DNA from: Solirubrobacterales bacterium
GTDB lineage: Bacteria; Actinomycetota; Thermoleophilia; Solirubrobacterales; Solirubrobacteraceae
Assembly: GCA_013815355.1 (NCBI GenBank)
Contig: JACDGG010000003.1
Coordinates: 1 to 61,387, forward strand
DNA: 61,387 nucleotides
Direction: 5' to 3'
The translations under genes and the position numbers were made by a program. Below the pieces are notes generated by a model. That model ran no database searches, was not told where the DNA came from, and worked only from the letters and a program-made list of their open reading frames with translations. This document shows positions 15,797 through 24,037 of the stretch, piece after piece (positions within the stretch are counted from its first letter, which is position 1; each line of letters starts with the position of its first letter).

Positions 15797-16177
15797 ATGA
15801 GGATCGAGCTCTTCTTCTTCGACGGGTGCCCGAACTATGAGGCGCTGCTGGCGCACCTGCGCGACCTCGCGAATCAACGCGGCTTCCGCGAGGAGATCGT
15901 TCTCCGACGCGTCCTCTCGAGCGACGACGCCGAGGCCGTGCGATTCCTCGGCTCACCGTCGGTCCGCGTCGACGGCGAAGACGTCGAGCCGGGCGCCAAT
16001 GCCCGTGAGGACTATGGCCTGAAGTGCCGCCTGTATTCGACTCTCGACGGTCTCAGAGGATCGCCGCCGGACGAGATGATTCTCAGCGCGTTCGCACGTC
16101 ATTCCGCTGACACGGCCAGCCGGATGATTGAGCTTCCTGACCCCGTGCTGGGCGATGATCGAGATGAGCGGATCTAA
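15797..16177 (+). CDS. Thioredoxin-fold protein, MerA-neighbour type
   Basis: The 126-residue protein starts MRIELFFFDGCPNYEALLAH, a thioredoxin-like beta1-alpha1 with a single Cys in the CPxY position, and continues FLGSPSVRVDGEDVEP, the cis-Pro-containing segment. Then follows GLKCRLYSTLDG. Proteins of this type are often found beside mercury or other thiol-linked operons. Here it overlaps the start of the flavoprotein gene by 14 bases, suggesting they act together. Substrate is unknown. Confidence 0.75.
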   Translation: MRIELFFFDGCPNYEALLAHLRDLANQRGFREEIVLRRVLSSDDAEAVRFLGSPSVRVDGEDVEPGANAREDYGLKCRLYSTLDGLRGSPPDEMILSAFARHSADTASRMIELPDPVLGDDRDERI

Positions 16178-17630
16178 ACGCTATGACCTCGTTGTCGTGG
16201 GCGGTGGCACAGGCGGGCTCCTCAGCGCGCTGATCGCGGCCGGCACCGGAGCCCGCGTCGCGCTCCTCGAGCGAGACCGCACGGGCGGTGACTGCCTGTG
16301 GACCGGCTGCGTGCCAAGCAAGAGCCTGATCGCCGCGGCCGGACTCGCGCATCGGATGCGCAACGCCGACAGCGTAGGACTGACACCCGTGGAGCCGGTC
16401 GTGGACCTCGCGCGAGTGATGGATCGCGTGTGGGCGGCGATCCACACAATCGAGCCGCAGGACTCGCCGGAGCGGCTGCGAGCGGCGGGGATCGACGTCC
16501 TCGCCGCGACCGGCGAGTTCACCGGGCCGGGCAGGATCCTCGCCGGCGAGGATGAGCTGCGGTTCCGCAGCGCGATCGTGGCGACCGGCTCGCGTCCGGA
16601 CGTCCCGCCGATCCCCGGTCTGAGGAACGCGGAACCCCTTACGAGCGACACCGTCTGGTCGCTGCGGGAGCTACCCGATCGTCTGCTGGTGCTCGGGGGC
16701 GGCCCGATCGGCTGCGAGCTCGCCCAGGCGTTCGGGCGGCTCGGGTCGAACGTGACACTCGTGGAGACGGCCGACGAGCTCCTACTCAAGGAGGAGCCGC
16801 GCGCACGGCAGCTAATCGCAGAACGCCTCGGCGCCGAGGGGGTCGATCTCCGCCTCGGCCGGCGAGCGTCGCAGGTACGCCCGGCGGCGCGCGAGCACGA
16901 CGGCGGCGAGACCCGCAACGAGCTTCTGCTTGACGGTCCCGCCGGAACTGAGACGGTGCCGTTCGACCGTGTCCTCGTCGCCACGGGACGCCGCCCGCGC
17001 ACGGAGGGACTCGGCCTCGAGCGCGTCGGGGTCGAGGTCGGGGCGGGCGGAGCGGTGACCGTCGATCGCCGCTTGCGTACGACAGGCCGGCGGATCTTCG
17101 CCGTCGGAGACGTGACCGGGTTGCTGCCGTTCACGCACGTCGCGGCGCACCACGCCCGTGTCGCGACCCCGAACGCCCTGTTCCACACCCGCACGTCGGT
17201 TAGCGAGACGTTGCCGTGGGTGACGTTCACCGATCCGGAGATAGGCCATGTCGGCCTGACCGAGGACGAAGCCAGGTCAAAGTGGGGTGAGCGGGCGATC
17301 ATCGCCGAACACGACTACGCCGACCTCGATCGTGCAATCACCGAGGGCAAGGCGTACGGCTTCGCGAAGCTCGTCGCAGATCCGCACGGCCGCCTGATAG
17401 GGGCGACCGTCGCCGCTCCCGGCGGGGGTGAGGCGATCGCAGAGCTCACAGCGTGGGTCTCGCGTGGCGAGAAGATCGCCGCGCTCTCACGCAGCGTCCA
17501 CGCCTACCCCACGCTCGCCGAGGGCCCCGCCCGCGCCGACGACGAGCACCTCGCCGCGCGTTATTCGACACCGCGCATGCGCGCGGCGCTTCGACCCGTC
17601 CTGGCGACACTGCGACTACTGGAGCGTTGA
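16164..17630 (+). CDS. Pyridine-nucleotide disulfide oxidoreductase, MerA/Lpd-like
   Basis: The 488-residue flavoprotein has the FAD dinucleotide fold YDLVVVGGGTGGLLSALIAA, the redox-active disulfide GGDCLWTGCVPSK, the NAD(P)-binding LLVLGGGPIGCELAQAFGRL, the second FAD motif RIFAVGDVTG and the C-terminal dimer-interface His-x4-Glu in HAYPTLAEG. It lacks the vicinal C-terminal Cys pair and N-terminal HMA domain of mercuric reductase, so Hg(II) reduction is unlikely. Neighbours suggest redox chemistry with the thioredoxin-fold protein. ATG 16164 overlaps the upstream gene; ATG 16155 is possible. Confidence 0.88.
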   Translation: MSGSKRYDLVVVGGGTGGLLSALIAAGTGARVALLERDRTGGDCLWTGCVPSKSLIAAAGLAHRMRNADSVGLTPVEPVVDLARVMDRVWAAIHTIEPQDSPERLRAAGIDVLAATGEFTGPGRILAGEDELRFRSAIVATGSRPDVPPIPGLRNAEPLTSDTVWSLRELPDRLLVLGGGPIGCELAQAFGRLGSNVTLVETADELLLKEEPRARQLIAERLGAEGVDLRLGRRASQVRPAAREHDGGETRNELLLDGPAGTETVPFDRVLVATGRRPRTEGLGLERVGVEVGAGGAVTVDRRLRTTGRRIFAVGDVTGLLPFTHVAAHHARVATPNALFHTRTSVSETLPWVTFTDPEIGHVGLTEDEARSKWGERAIIAEHDYADLDRAITEGKAYGFAKLVADPHGRLIGATVAAPGGGEAIAELTAWVSRGEKIAALSRSVHAYPTLAEGPARADDEHLAARYSTPRMRAALRPVLATLRLLER

Positions 17631-18742
17631 TGGGTGGCATCTCGCAAACGCGTCTGGCGCGTGCGGTCCGCGCGATGGAGCTCGCAACCAGACCCGTGCC
17701 CGTAGACCTGCAGGCCGCCCTGGAACTGCGCTGGCAGGAGCTGCCCGATCATGTAAAGACACCGGCCCAGGCGCTCGGCCGCCGTAGCACCGGCTGCGAG
17801 GGCACCCACGGGGTGTTCCCGCGCTGCGACCTCGCGTGCACACCCTGCTACCACTCCCGCGAGGCTAACCGCGTACGCGTCGACGGCCCGCACACGACGG
17901 CGGCCGTCGACGCACAAATGGGGCTGTTGCGTCAACAACGGGGGCCGGGGCAGCACGCGCAGCTGATCGGCGGTGAGGTGAGCCTGCTTTCTCCCGAGGA
18001 TCATGCGGCGGCGCTCGAAGCGATGCGCCGCCATCAGCGCAAGCCGATGAGCATGTCCCACGGCGACTTCGACTACGACTACCTGCGCGCGCTCGCGCTC
18101 GCGACCGACGGGACTCCGCGCTTCTCGCACCTCTCCTTCGCGGGACACTTCGACTCGATGATGTTCGGCCGGCGCGGCTTACGCCGCGTGCACGACGAGA
18201 CCGAACTGAACCCGCACCGCCTGGCGTTCTGCGAAATGTTCAGGCGTCTTCAGCGCGAGCACGGGGTCGGCCACTACCTCGCGCACAACATGACGGTAAC
18301 CCCGCGTAACCTCCACCAGGTCTCGGACGTCATCCGTGACTGCCGGGGCTACGGCTTTCGCATGTTCTCCTTCCAGCCCGCCGCGTTCATCGGCAACAGC
18401 GCCCGCTGGAAGGACGACTACCGCGAGTTCAGCGACGATGAGGTGTGGAAGCAGAGGCATGGTCGATGGCCCGCGCGGCGAGCCACGCGAGGCATTGAGC
18501 GCAGCAGACGCCATCACCTACGCGCGGATGCTCGCCGCGCCAGCCGTTCTTTCAACATCTGCACACCGGGGGGTGTTCCTATCGCTGCTCGCAGGCGGGG
18601 CACTGAGCGACGGACTGGATGGACGACTTGCCCGCCGAGACGGGACCACCCGGTTGGGGCGGGACCTCGATGCAGCGGCCGACGTTGCGTTTCTCTGGGC
18701 GGCGGGGCGTGCGGCCTCGAGAGCCGGATGGCTGGCGCATAG
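17630..18742 (+). pseudogene. Radical-SAM protein, C-terminally truncated and frame-joined
   Basis: ATG 17630 overlaps the flavoprotein stop (TGATG). The N-terminus carries a radical-SAM cluster motif CDLACTPC (C-x3-C-x2-C), preceded by another Cys in GCEGTHGVFPR. Then LIGGEVSLLSPEDHAAAL and GFRMFSFQPAAFIGNS follow, ending with the FSDDEVWKQ segment. From about 18450 the frame is nonsense (Arg-rich) because a CDP-alcohol transferase gene begins in another frame. The recognisable part is about 275 residues and lacks its C-terminal portion. A deletion joined the two genes. Confidence 0.75.
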
Positions 18743-19034
18743 CGCGGCGGTGTCGCTGGGCGTGCGGGAGCCCGCGTTGGTTGGAGCGAGCGCATTGTTC
18801 TACTTCCTCGGTGCCGCTCCGCCGCCCGCCGCGACGGTCGGGGCGACGCGGTTTGCAGGACCGCTACTCACACTAGGTCTAGCGCTGTCGGCGAGCGGAA
18901 GGCGCAAGCTAGGAAGCTCGATCGTGATCGCATCGACAGGCGCCGCCGCCGTGCGCCATCTGCAGGCGCTCGGCGCGCCGCGCTCGCGTTCACCGTGCCC
19001 GAGCGGCGCTCGGCCTGGACTGCGTGCGCTCTGA
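18459..19034 (+). CDS. Second CDP-alcohol phosphatidyltransferase-like protein
   Basis: The 191-residue membrane protein has SDGLDGRLARRDGTTRLGRD followed by LDAAADVAFLW, matching DG-x2-AR-x8-G-x3-D-x3-D of the CDP-alcohol transferase family. I chose ATG 18459, with only a weak RBS. Its start coincides with the break in the radical-SAM gene, so its native upstream sequence may be lost. It is the second such enzyme in the locus, after 7991. The C-terminus is Pro/Arg-rich after the last hydrophobic segment. Confidence 0.75.
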   Translation: MVDGPRGEPREALSAADAITYARMLAAPAVLSTSAHRGVFLSLLAGGALSDGLDGRLARRDGTTRLGRDLDAAADVAFLWAAGRAASRAGWLAHSAAVSLGVREPALVGASALFYFLGAAPPPAATVGATRFAGPLLTLGLALSASGRRKLGSSIVIASTGAAAVRHLQALGAPRSRSPCPSGARPGLRAL

Positions 19035-19156
19035 TTGGATATCTGGAGCTCGCCTCACTCGGGCTAACTCTTGTGTAGCACTCCCGCGCGGGCCAACGCA
19101 TAGACGTCCAGCAGCTTGGTTTCGCCAACTGTGCTGCGTCTCCGATCGTGCCCGGG

Positions 19157-20101
19157 TTATCGTCCTGTCGCTTGTTGTAGGGCGTGTTGGAGTCCTTCGA
19201 GTTGTGAGGTCTGCCATTGCTGGAAGCTGGCTGACGCGGGTGTGAGGGTCTCTGTAACGGTCGCGATGGGGATGTGCGCGGTGCGCGCGAGTTCGTTTAT
19301 GCGCTGCACATCGGGTGTTACGTTCTGGCTGTTGAACACCCATACCTTGATCTTGCGGGCGGTGGCTTGCTGGTCGACGGTGTGCTTGTCTTGTGCGGTC
19401 ACGTCGGTGCCCTCGGCGACCGCCTTGGTGAAGCTGTAGGGGGTCAGTAGCTTCAGTCCGAGTGCTTCGCCGAGGGGCTGGAAGATGCCCTCGCTGTAGC
19501 CCACTGGCACGCCTGCGTAGCGCGAGCGGATCTGCGCGATCAGATCGTTGTAGCGAGCCAAGCTCACAGTCTCAAAGAGCTGGCGCTGGTGAGCGAAGTA
19601 GGCGGTGTCGGCTGGGCGCAGCTTGTCGTAGTCCGCAACGATCTGATCGATCACGCCACGCACGTGGGCTGGTGAGTACCACTGGTGCGGGTTATCGCCC
19701 TCTTTGAGACCGAGCAGGTCTCCCACGTCAAGGACGCTGCGTGCGCCTGCCGAGTTGGCGGCCAGGAGACGCGAGGCCCATTCGTCGTAGCCGCTGCCGT
19801 TGATGATCATCATCTGCGCGCCCGCGATCGCGCGCGCGTCCGACGCGTTCGGCTCGTAGCTGTGGGGGTCTGTCGCGGGGTTGACGATGATGCTTCGCAC
19901 GTCCACCTTCTCGCCGCCGAGCTGCGCCGCGATACTGCCCCAGAAGTTCTCGGCAGCGACCACCTGCAGCTTCCCCGAGCCTGCACCGCCCGGCCCTTGC
20001 GAGCCGCAACCAGCCAGCAAGACCGCCCCCAGGGCGACGATGGCCAGCGCGAGTGGGATACCGAGCAGCCGCGGACGCCTGGGAAAGCGCATATGCCTCA
20101 T
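19157..20101 (-). CDS. Zinc/manganese ABC substrate-binding lipoprotein (ZnuA-like)
   Basis: The 314-residue protein is a cluster 9 solute-binding protein. It has a lipobox LLAGC, then LQVVAAENFWGSIAAQLGG, DPHSYEPNASDARAI with the first ligand His, NPHQWYSPAHVRGVI with the second, and VPVGYSEGIFQPLGEALGL. No His-rich loop is seen. I chose ATG 20101 with GAGGAG 8 bases upstream. A palindromic Zur-type operator sits in the promoter. No ZnuB/ZnuC genes are beside it, so it must use a transporter encoded elsewhere. Confidence 0.85.
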   Translation of the reverse strand: MRHMRFPRRPRLLGIPLALAIVALGAVLLAGCGSQGPGGAGSGKLQVVAAENFWGSIAAQLGGEKVDVRSIIVNPATDPHSYEPNASDARAIAGAQMMIINGSGYDEWASRLLAANSAGARSVLDVGDLLGLKEGDNPHQWYSPAHVRGVIDQIVADYDKLRPADTAYFAHQRQLFETVSLARYNDLIAQIRSRYAGVPVGYSEGIFQPLGEALGLKLLTPYSFTKAVAEGTDVTAQDKHTVDQQATARKIKVWVFNSQNVTPDVQRINELARTAHIPIATVTETLTPASASFQQWQTSQLEGLQHALQQATGR

Positions 20102-20146
20102 GGGTCGTGCTCCTCTTGGGGGTCGATGATCAGCGCGCGGCAACAT

Positions 20147-20175
20147 ATCATAAGATTGAGTCTCATTCTTGAAAC
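20147..20175 (-). promoter_or_regulatory. ZnuA promoter with Zur-like operator
   Basis: A 19-base inverted repeat AAGATTGAG-T-CTCATTCTT (20152-20170, one mismatch) fills the spacer between a minus-strand -10 TATGAT (20152-20147) and a weak -35 GTTTCA (20175-20170), spacer 17. Its position and Fur-family-like shape suggest Zur or a related metal repressor controlling znuA, and possibly also the divergent gene at 20188. Confidence 0.6.
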
Positions 20176-20187
20176 GACCTCGACAGT

Positions 20188-20472
20188 ATGGTCAACGTCC
20201 CTATACACCCGGTGCAGACGCGCGAAACGCTCCGCGCTAGGCTTCTCTCCATGTGTGCTGGGTGCGCGATGGCAGCGGCTGCGGGAGCAACTGGGGTGCG
20301 CTCCTGGCTGCAAGCTCATCACCTGACGTGGCTCACACCTCGACGGATGCGCATGGCCACTACCGCGCTCTTCATCGCGGCGTTCGGCGTCTCCTCGATC
20401 GGCCTCAGCGGCTCCACCGCAGCCAACCACCAAGCTCCGACGCGAGCCGCCACCACGCGCGCAGCACACTGA
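20188..20472 (+). CDS. Small membrane protein divergent from ZnuA
   Basis: The 94-residue protein has the motif MCAGCAMAAAAGATGVRSWL, then a hydrophobic segment ATTALFIAAFGVSSIGLS near the C-terminus. The CxGC motif could bind a metal or form a disulfide. Only 18 bases separate the Zur-like operator from its ATG, so it may belong to the same metal regulon. I do not recognise a named family. Confidence 0.6.
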   Translation: MVNVPIHPVQTRETLRARLLSMCAGCAMAAAAGATGVRSWLQAHHLTWLTPRRMRMATTALFIAAFGVSSIGLSGSTAANHQAPTRAATTRAAH

Positions 20473-20500
20473 ACTGACCAGCGCAGACGACGGTCCACCG

Positions 20501-21124
20501 TCATCGCGCTCGCACGGATGCAGTCGCAGAGAGAAGGGTGCGGATCGCGCGTCTGGCGCCAGGCACCTTGCGGGCCGCCTCCATCTCGATTAGGGCCGCC
20601 TCCGAGGTCAGGGCGACCACGAGACGCGCAGTGATACTTGCAGGACCCAGGCCGATCGCTCGCATGCTGGGCTCCGCGAGCGCAGCAAAAAGGTGCTCAC
20701 GATCGACCATGGTCGTCGTCAGGCTCGACCGGGCTCGCGTCTCGAACACCAGGGCCTTCACGGCGCGATTGGTCAGGCACACATCGAGGTAGGCCTCGAT
20801 TGCCGAGAGCAGCAGCTCGCTGCCCGGCTGCAGGCCCTCGACCGCGGAGGACACCGCCTCGGTCACCTGGGCGTAGAAACGCTGGTGCATCGCGTCGATG
20901 AACGACTCCCGGTCGTTGAAATAGACGTAGAAGGTGCCCTTGGCGACCCGGGCCTCTCGCGCTACAGCTGCGACGCTCAGCTCGGACAGTCCATCGCGCT
21001 CTGCCACGACGGCGCCGGCAGTGAGAAGCGCGTCTCGAGTACGCCGGCCCTTCGGTGTGACGGGGGAGGCGAGCTCGTTTGGCCCCGGATCGGGCTGCGG
21101 GGAGGTCAAGACATCAGCATACAT
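20501..21124 (-). CDS. TetR-family transcriptional regulator
   Basis: The 207-residue protein has the TetR N-terminal HTH: RRTRDALLTAGAVVAERDGL, SVAAVAREARVAKGTFYVYF and NDRESFIDAMHQRFYAQ, followed by a helical ligand-binding domain. It is divergent from an alpha/beta-hydrolase gene and a palindromic operator lies between them, so it probably represses both. I chose ATG 21124; ATG 21160 would lie within the operator. Confidence 0.85.
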   Translation of the reverse strand: MYADVLTSPQPDPGPNELASPVTPKGRRTRDALLTAGAVVAERDGLSELSVAAVAREARVAKGTFYVYFNDRESFIDAMHQRFYAQVTEAVSSAVEGLQPGSELLLSAIEAYLDVCLTNRAVKALVFETRARSSLTTTMVDREHLFAALAEPSMRAIGLGPASITARLVVALTSEAALIEMEAARKVPGARRAIRTLLSATASVRAR

Positions 21125-21143
21125 GACCCAACCGTCGAGAAAA

Positions 21144-21161
21144 TATGACGGGTCGGTCATA
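21144..21161. promoter_or_regulatory. TetR operator
   Basis: Perfect 6-base arms TATGAC (21144-21149) and GTCATA (21156-21161) flank GGGTCG, giving an 18-base inverted repeat in the divergent TetR/hydrolase spacer. It lies 20 bases before the TetR start. Confidence 0.65.
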
Positions 21162-21211
21162 AAACTGGTACGGTCTCCTCCGTTCAGCGCACGCCCGTGA
21201 AGGAGGACGCT

Positions 21212-22102
21212 ATGGCTGCCCTACCCACACAACCCACCGAGCACTCCTGGCGCTCGCCGCTGCTAGGCGAGCTCGACCATGTCTCGACCGACCAGGGTCA
21301 GATGCAGTACTTCCGACGCGGAGAGGGCCCGGTGTTGGTCTTCTGCCACGGCTGGTTGGCCAACGCGAACCTATGGCGCAACGTAGTGGAGGAGCTCGCG
21401 GCGTGCTTCACGTGCATCACTTTCGATCTACCCCTCGGCGCTCACCGACTCGCGATGGACCCAGACTCCGATCTCACTCCCACGTCCTGCGGTGCGCTGA
21501 TCTCCACCGCGCTCGCCGGTTTGGACCTCCAGCAGGTCACGCTGGTCGGCAACGACTCAGGTGGCGCCTACTCGCAGATTGCCGTTGAATGCGACCTCGA
21601 TCGCGTCGCTCGCCTGGTACTGAACTCGTGCGAGACGCCCTGGGGTAAGTTCCCGCCCGCGCCGTTCGACGGGCTACCGGAGATCGCCAAGGATCCGGCC
21701 GCCCTCGCTCAGCTCTTTGGCGCGTTGCGCGACCGCGCGATCCGCTTGACCCCGCCCGCGTTCGGGCTGCTGATCAAGCATCCGATCGAGGATCTCGTGT
21801 CGGACTCCTACGCGCTCCCGTGTGTCTGTGATCCGGGGATCCTGCTCGACGCGAGCAAGGTGATCTCCACGGCGTCCTCCCCGCCGGTACACGATGCCGG
21901 CCAACGGTTGATCGCGGACTATCGGGGGCCGGTTCTGTTCGCCTGGAGTCCCGAAGACCAGGTCTTTCCGCCCGCCGAGGCTGAGCGCTACGCCGCGGCG
22001 CTGCACGACGGCCGTGTTGCCTGGATCGATGACGCGTACAGCTTCACGCCGGAGGACCAGCCGCAGCGTCTTGCCGAGGAGATCGGCCGGTTCGCGATGT
22101 GA
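21212..22102 (+). CDS. Alpha/beta-hydrolase (haloalkane-dehalogenase-like)
   Basis: The 296-residue protein has the oxyanion motif VFCHGWLANANLWRN, the nucleophile elbow LVGNDSGGAYSQIA with Asp in place of Ser, as in haloalkane dehalogenases, and an acidic-residue segment FAWSPEDQVFPPAEAERY. In the region where the catalytic His is expected I read DAYSFTPEDQPQRL, with no His, so activity is uncertain. I chose ATG 21212 with AAGGAGG 8 bases upstream. It is under the divergent TetR. Confidence 0.75.
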   Translation: MAALPTQPTEHSWRSPLLGELDHVSTDQGQMQYFRRGEGPVLVFCHGWLANANLWRNVVEELAACFTCITFDLPLGAHRLAMDPDSDLTPTSCGALISTALAGLDLQQVTLVGNDSGGAYSQIAVECDLDRVARLVLNSCETPWGKFPPAPFDGLPEIAKDPAALAQLFGALRDRAIRLTPPAFGLLIKHPIEDLVSDSYALPCVCDPGILLDASKVISTASSPPVHDAGQRLIADYRGPVLFAWSPEDQVFPPAEAERYAAALHDGRVAWIDDAYSFTPEDQPQRLAEEIGRFAM

Positions 22103-22188
22103 CCTGCGCCGGCTTCTAAGTCACATCAACGGAAGGGCCGCGCGAGAGCTCTGATTCGGGTCCCGCCGCAAGTCGGCAAAGGTGCCGT

Positions 22189-22455
22189 CTAGATCTGCGT
22201 GTCGTGGATGGTGATCAGGCCGTCTTGGAGTGCGGTGATGGCTTGCCATGGGATGAGTTGGCCGCCCCCCACGGGGTCGGGTGATGGGTGTTGGTTTCCC
22301 ACGAGGCGGCTGAGCATCCCGCTGTGGCCGATCACCAGACCGGTCAGCTTCCAGCCGCTGGGGTCGGCCTCTGCTCGGAGGTCGTGCACGCGGCCCAGTC
22401 GTTTGCCGGACTCGGTTTGCACGGCGCAGCCGAGGAGTTCGCTGGCGCGGATCAT
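22189..22455 (-). CDS. PRC-barrel domain protein
   Basis: The 88-residue protein reads ELLGCAVQTESGKRLGRVHD, LRAEADPSGWKLTGLVIGH and a final GLITIHD strand, matching the PRC-barrel fold. It is ATGA-coupled to the PRC-barrel protein at 22452 and lies downstream of an Nramp-like transporter. PRC-barrels occur in ribosome maturation and photosynthetic proteins; function here is unknown. Confidence 0.75.
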   Translation of the reverse strand: MIRASELLGCAVQTESGKRLGRVHDLRAEADPSGWKLTGLVIGHSGMLSRLVGNQHPSPDPVGGGQLIPWQAITALQDGLITIHDTQI

Positions 22456-22814
22456 GACTCGGGGAGCTTCGCGACGAACACGGCGTCGCGCGCATCGCCG
22501 CGTGCCAATCCGAGCTCGCGCGCTTTTGCCTTGAGTTGCACGACGCTTGTGATGTCATCGACCTGCTCCCATGGCACCTGGATCACGTCTTGGCCCAGTA
22601 CTCCGTGCCCGAAGATGCGGGCACCTGAGGAGCGCAGGCGGCGTGGTAGGCGGCGGTGCCATGTGCCAGAGCCGCTGAGGATTGCCGCTAGCCGTGGTGG
22701 CGGATCGCCGATGCCCCCGTCGAATTCGAGGTCGTCTACGCGGCCACAGCGTCGCCCGTCTACATCGACGAGCTGGTCGTCCAGTAGGCGGTAGACGAGG
22801 TCCATGCGGTCCAT
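22452..22814 (-). CDS. PRC-barrel domain protein
   Basis: The 120-residue protein starts MDLVYRLLDDQLVDVDGRRC, then GRVDDLEFDG, and ends PWEQVDDITSVVQLKAKARE with a Leu-rich tail. This is a PRC-barrel domain with a helical extension. It lies 2 bases after the Nramp-like gene and overlaps the following PRC-barrel gene by ATGA, so the two probably form a pair produced with the transporter. Confidence 0.75.
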   Translation of the reverse strand: MDRMDLVYRLLDDQLVDVDGRRCGRVDDLEFDGGIGDPPPRLAAILSGSGTWHRRLPRRLRSSGARIFGHGVLGQDVIQVPWEQVDDITSVVQLKAKARELGLARGDARDAVFVAKLPES

Positions 22815-22816
22815 GT

Positions 22817-24037
22817 TCAGCTAGCCCCACCATCGGTGATCAACATCAGCGGGATCGCTGCCAGCGACACGACGAGGATGATCGCGAAGTAGAGCCAGCC
22901 AAACGCATTAGCGAGGAACCCGTTTGCGTGATCGCCCATGAACGTGCGGTCGCGCGCGATCAGCAGCACCGGGAGGTAGGTCAACGGCAACGCCACGACG
23001 GAGAGGATCACCGCGTACTCGGTCAGCAGCACCGGATCAACCCCGGTCTCGACGATGACGAATGCCATCGCGAAGAACGCAACCCATGCGAAGGTGAAGC
23101 GTGGCGCATCCCTTGGACGGCGGTACTTGCCCCACTCCCAGCCCGCAAACTGAGCAAGCGTATAGGCGCCTGAGAACGCGCACTCAACCGCTGCACCGCC
23201 GACGGCGAAAAGCATCCCCAGGAGGGCTAGCAGTAGCCCGGCCTCTCCGTAGGCCTGCTGAGCCCCGAGCGCGGTCGTGCCGAGATAGCCGGGCTGAATC
23301 TGTGGTGTGAAGAAGACCTCCCCGGCGACTACGATCAGCGCGATCGAGAGTATCCCTCCCAAAGTGAATCCGAGGACGGCGTTGGCTCGGTTGAGGCCGA
23401 GGTCCTTGATGCTCCAGCGGTTCTCGATCGCCCCGGAGGAGTAGAAGTAGACCTCATAGGGAACCATTGCGGCGCCGATCACACCCACAACGAAGTAGGC
23501 ATACAGCGCTGAGGGTTGCCAGCTCGGCACGAGCCCCTTAGCGACCTGATGCCAGTTGGGTTTCAGATGGATCGCGGCTGCGACGTAGACGAGCAGTGCG
23601 CACCCGAGGTACCCAAAGATCCGCTCAATGCCGCCGAACGGGACAAAGTAAACGATCAGCAATAGGCTCACAACACTCACGAGGATCAGCGTCGAGACAT
23701 TCACGTCGAACAGAAGCTGCAGCACGAGGGCGGCACCGCCAACCTCGGCCGCAAGCGTGATCAGGTTAATCAACAGGGACGCCACCAAGGTCACGAGGCC
23801 GACGCTCAGTCCCATCCGCATCCGCACGACATCGAACACAGGGCGCCCCGACACGGTCGCGACGCGCCCAGTCATCTCCGCGAACACAACAATTCCCACG
23901 ACGCCGACAGGGACCGCCCAAAGCAGCTGGTAGCGATAGTCCGCGCCAGCCTGAGTGTCGAAAACCAACTCGCCGATATCGACGAACCCCCCGATTGCGG
24001 CGATAATCCCAAGCGCGACCTGAAAAACCTTCTTCAT
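22817..24037 (-). CDS. Nramp-related divalent metal transporter with altered ligands
   Basis: The 406-residue protein has about eleven membrane segments and the Nramp overall pattern. The first-helix metal motif, DPGN in true Mn/Fe Nramps, reads VDIGELVFDTQAGADYRYQL; the sixth-helix motif, A-x-x-M-P-H, reads GAAMVPYEVYFYSSGA with Tyr in place of His. These changes suggest a substrate other than Mn2+, as in the Nramp-related magnesium transporters, but this is an inference. It overlaps the upstream lipoprotein gene by ATGA and is followed by two PRC-barrel genes. Confidence 0.75.
   Translation of the reverse strand: MKKVFQVALGIIAAIGGFVDIGELVFDTQAGADYRYQLLWAVPVGVVGIVVFAEMTGRVATVSGRPVFDVVRMRMGLSVGLVTLVASLLINLITLAAEVGGAALVLQLLFDVNVSTLILVSVVSLLLIVYFVPFGGIERIFGYLGCALLVYVAAAIHLKPNWHQVAKGLVPSWQPSALYAYFVVGVIGAAMVPYEVYFYSSGAIENRWSIKDLGLNRANAVLGFTLGGILSIALIVVAGEVFFTPQIQPGYLGTTALGAQQAYGEAGLLLALLGMLFAVGGAAVECAFSGAYTLAQFAGWEWGKYRRPRDAPRFTFAWVAFFAMAFVIVETGVDPVLLTEYAVILSVVALPLTYLPVLLIARDRTFMGDHANGFLANAFGWLYFAIILVVSLAAIPLMLITDGGAS

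Noticed and set aside
16164-17630. Mercuric reductase
   Set aside because: The redox disulfide is present, but the C-terminal Cys pair and HMA domain are not, and no MerR/MerT genes are close.
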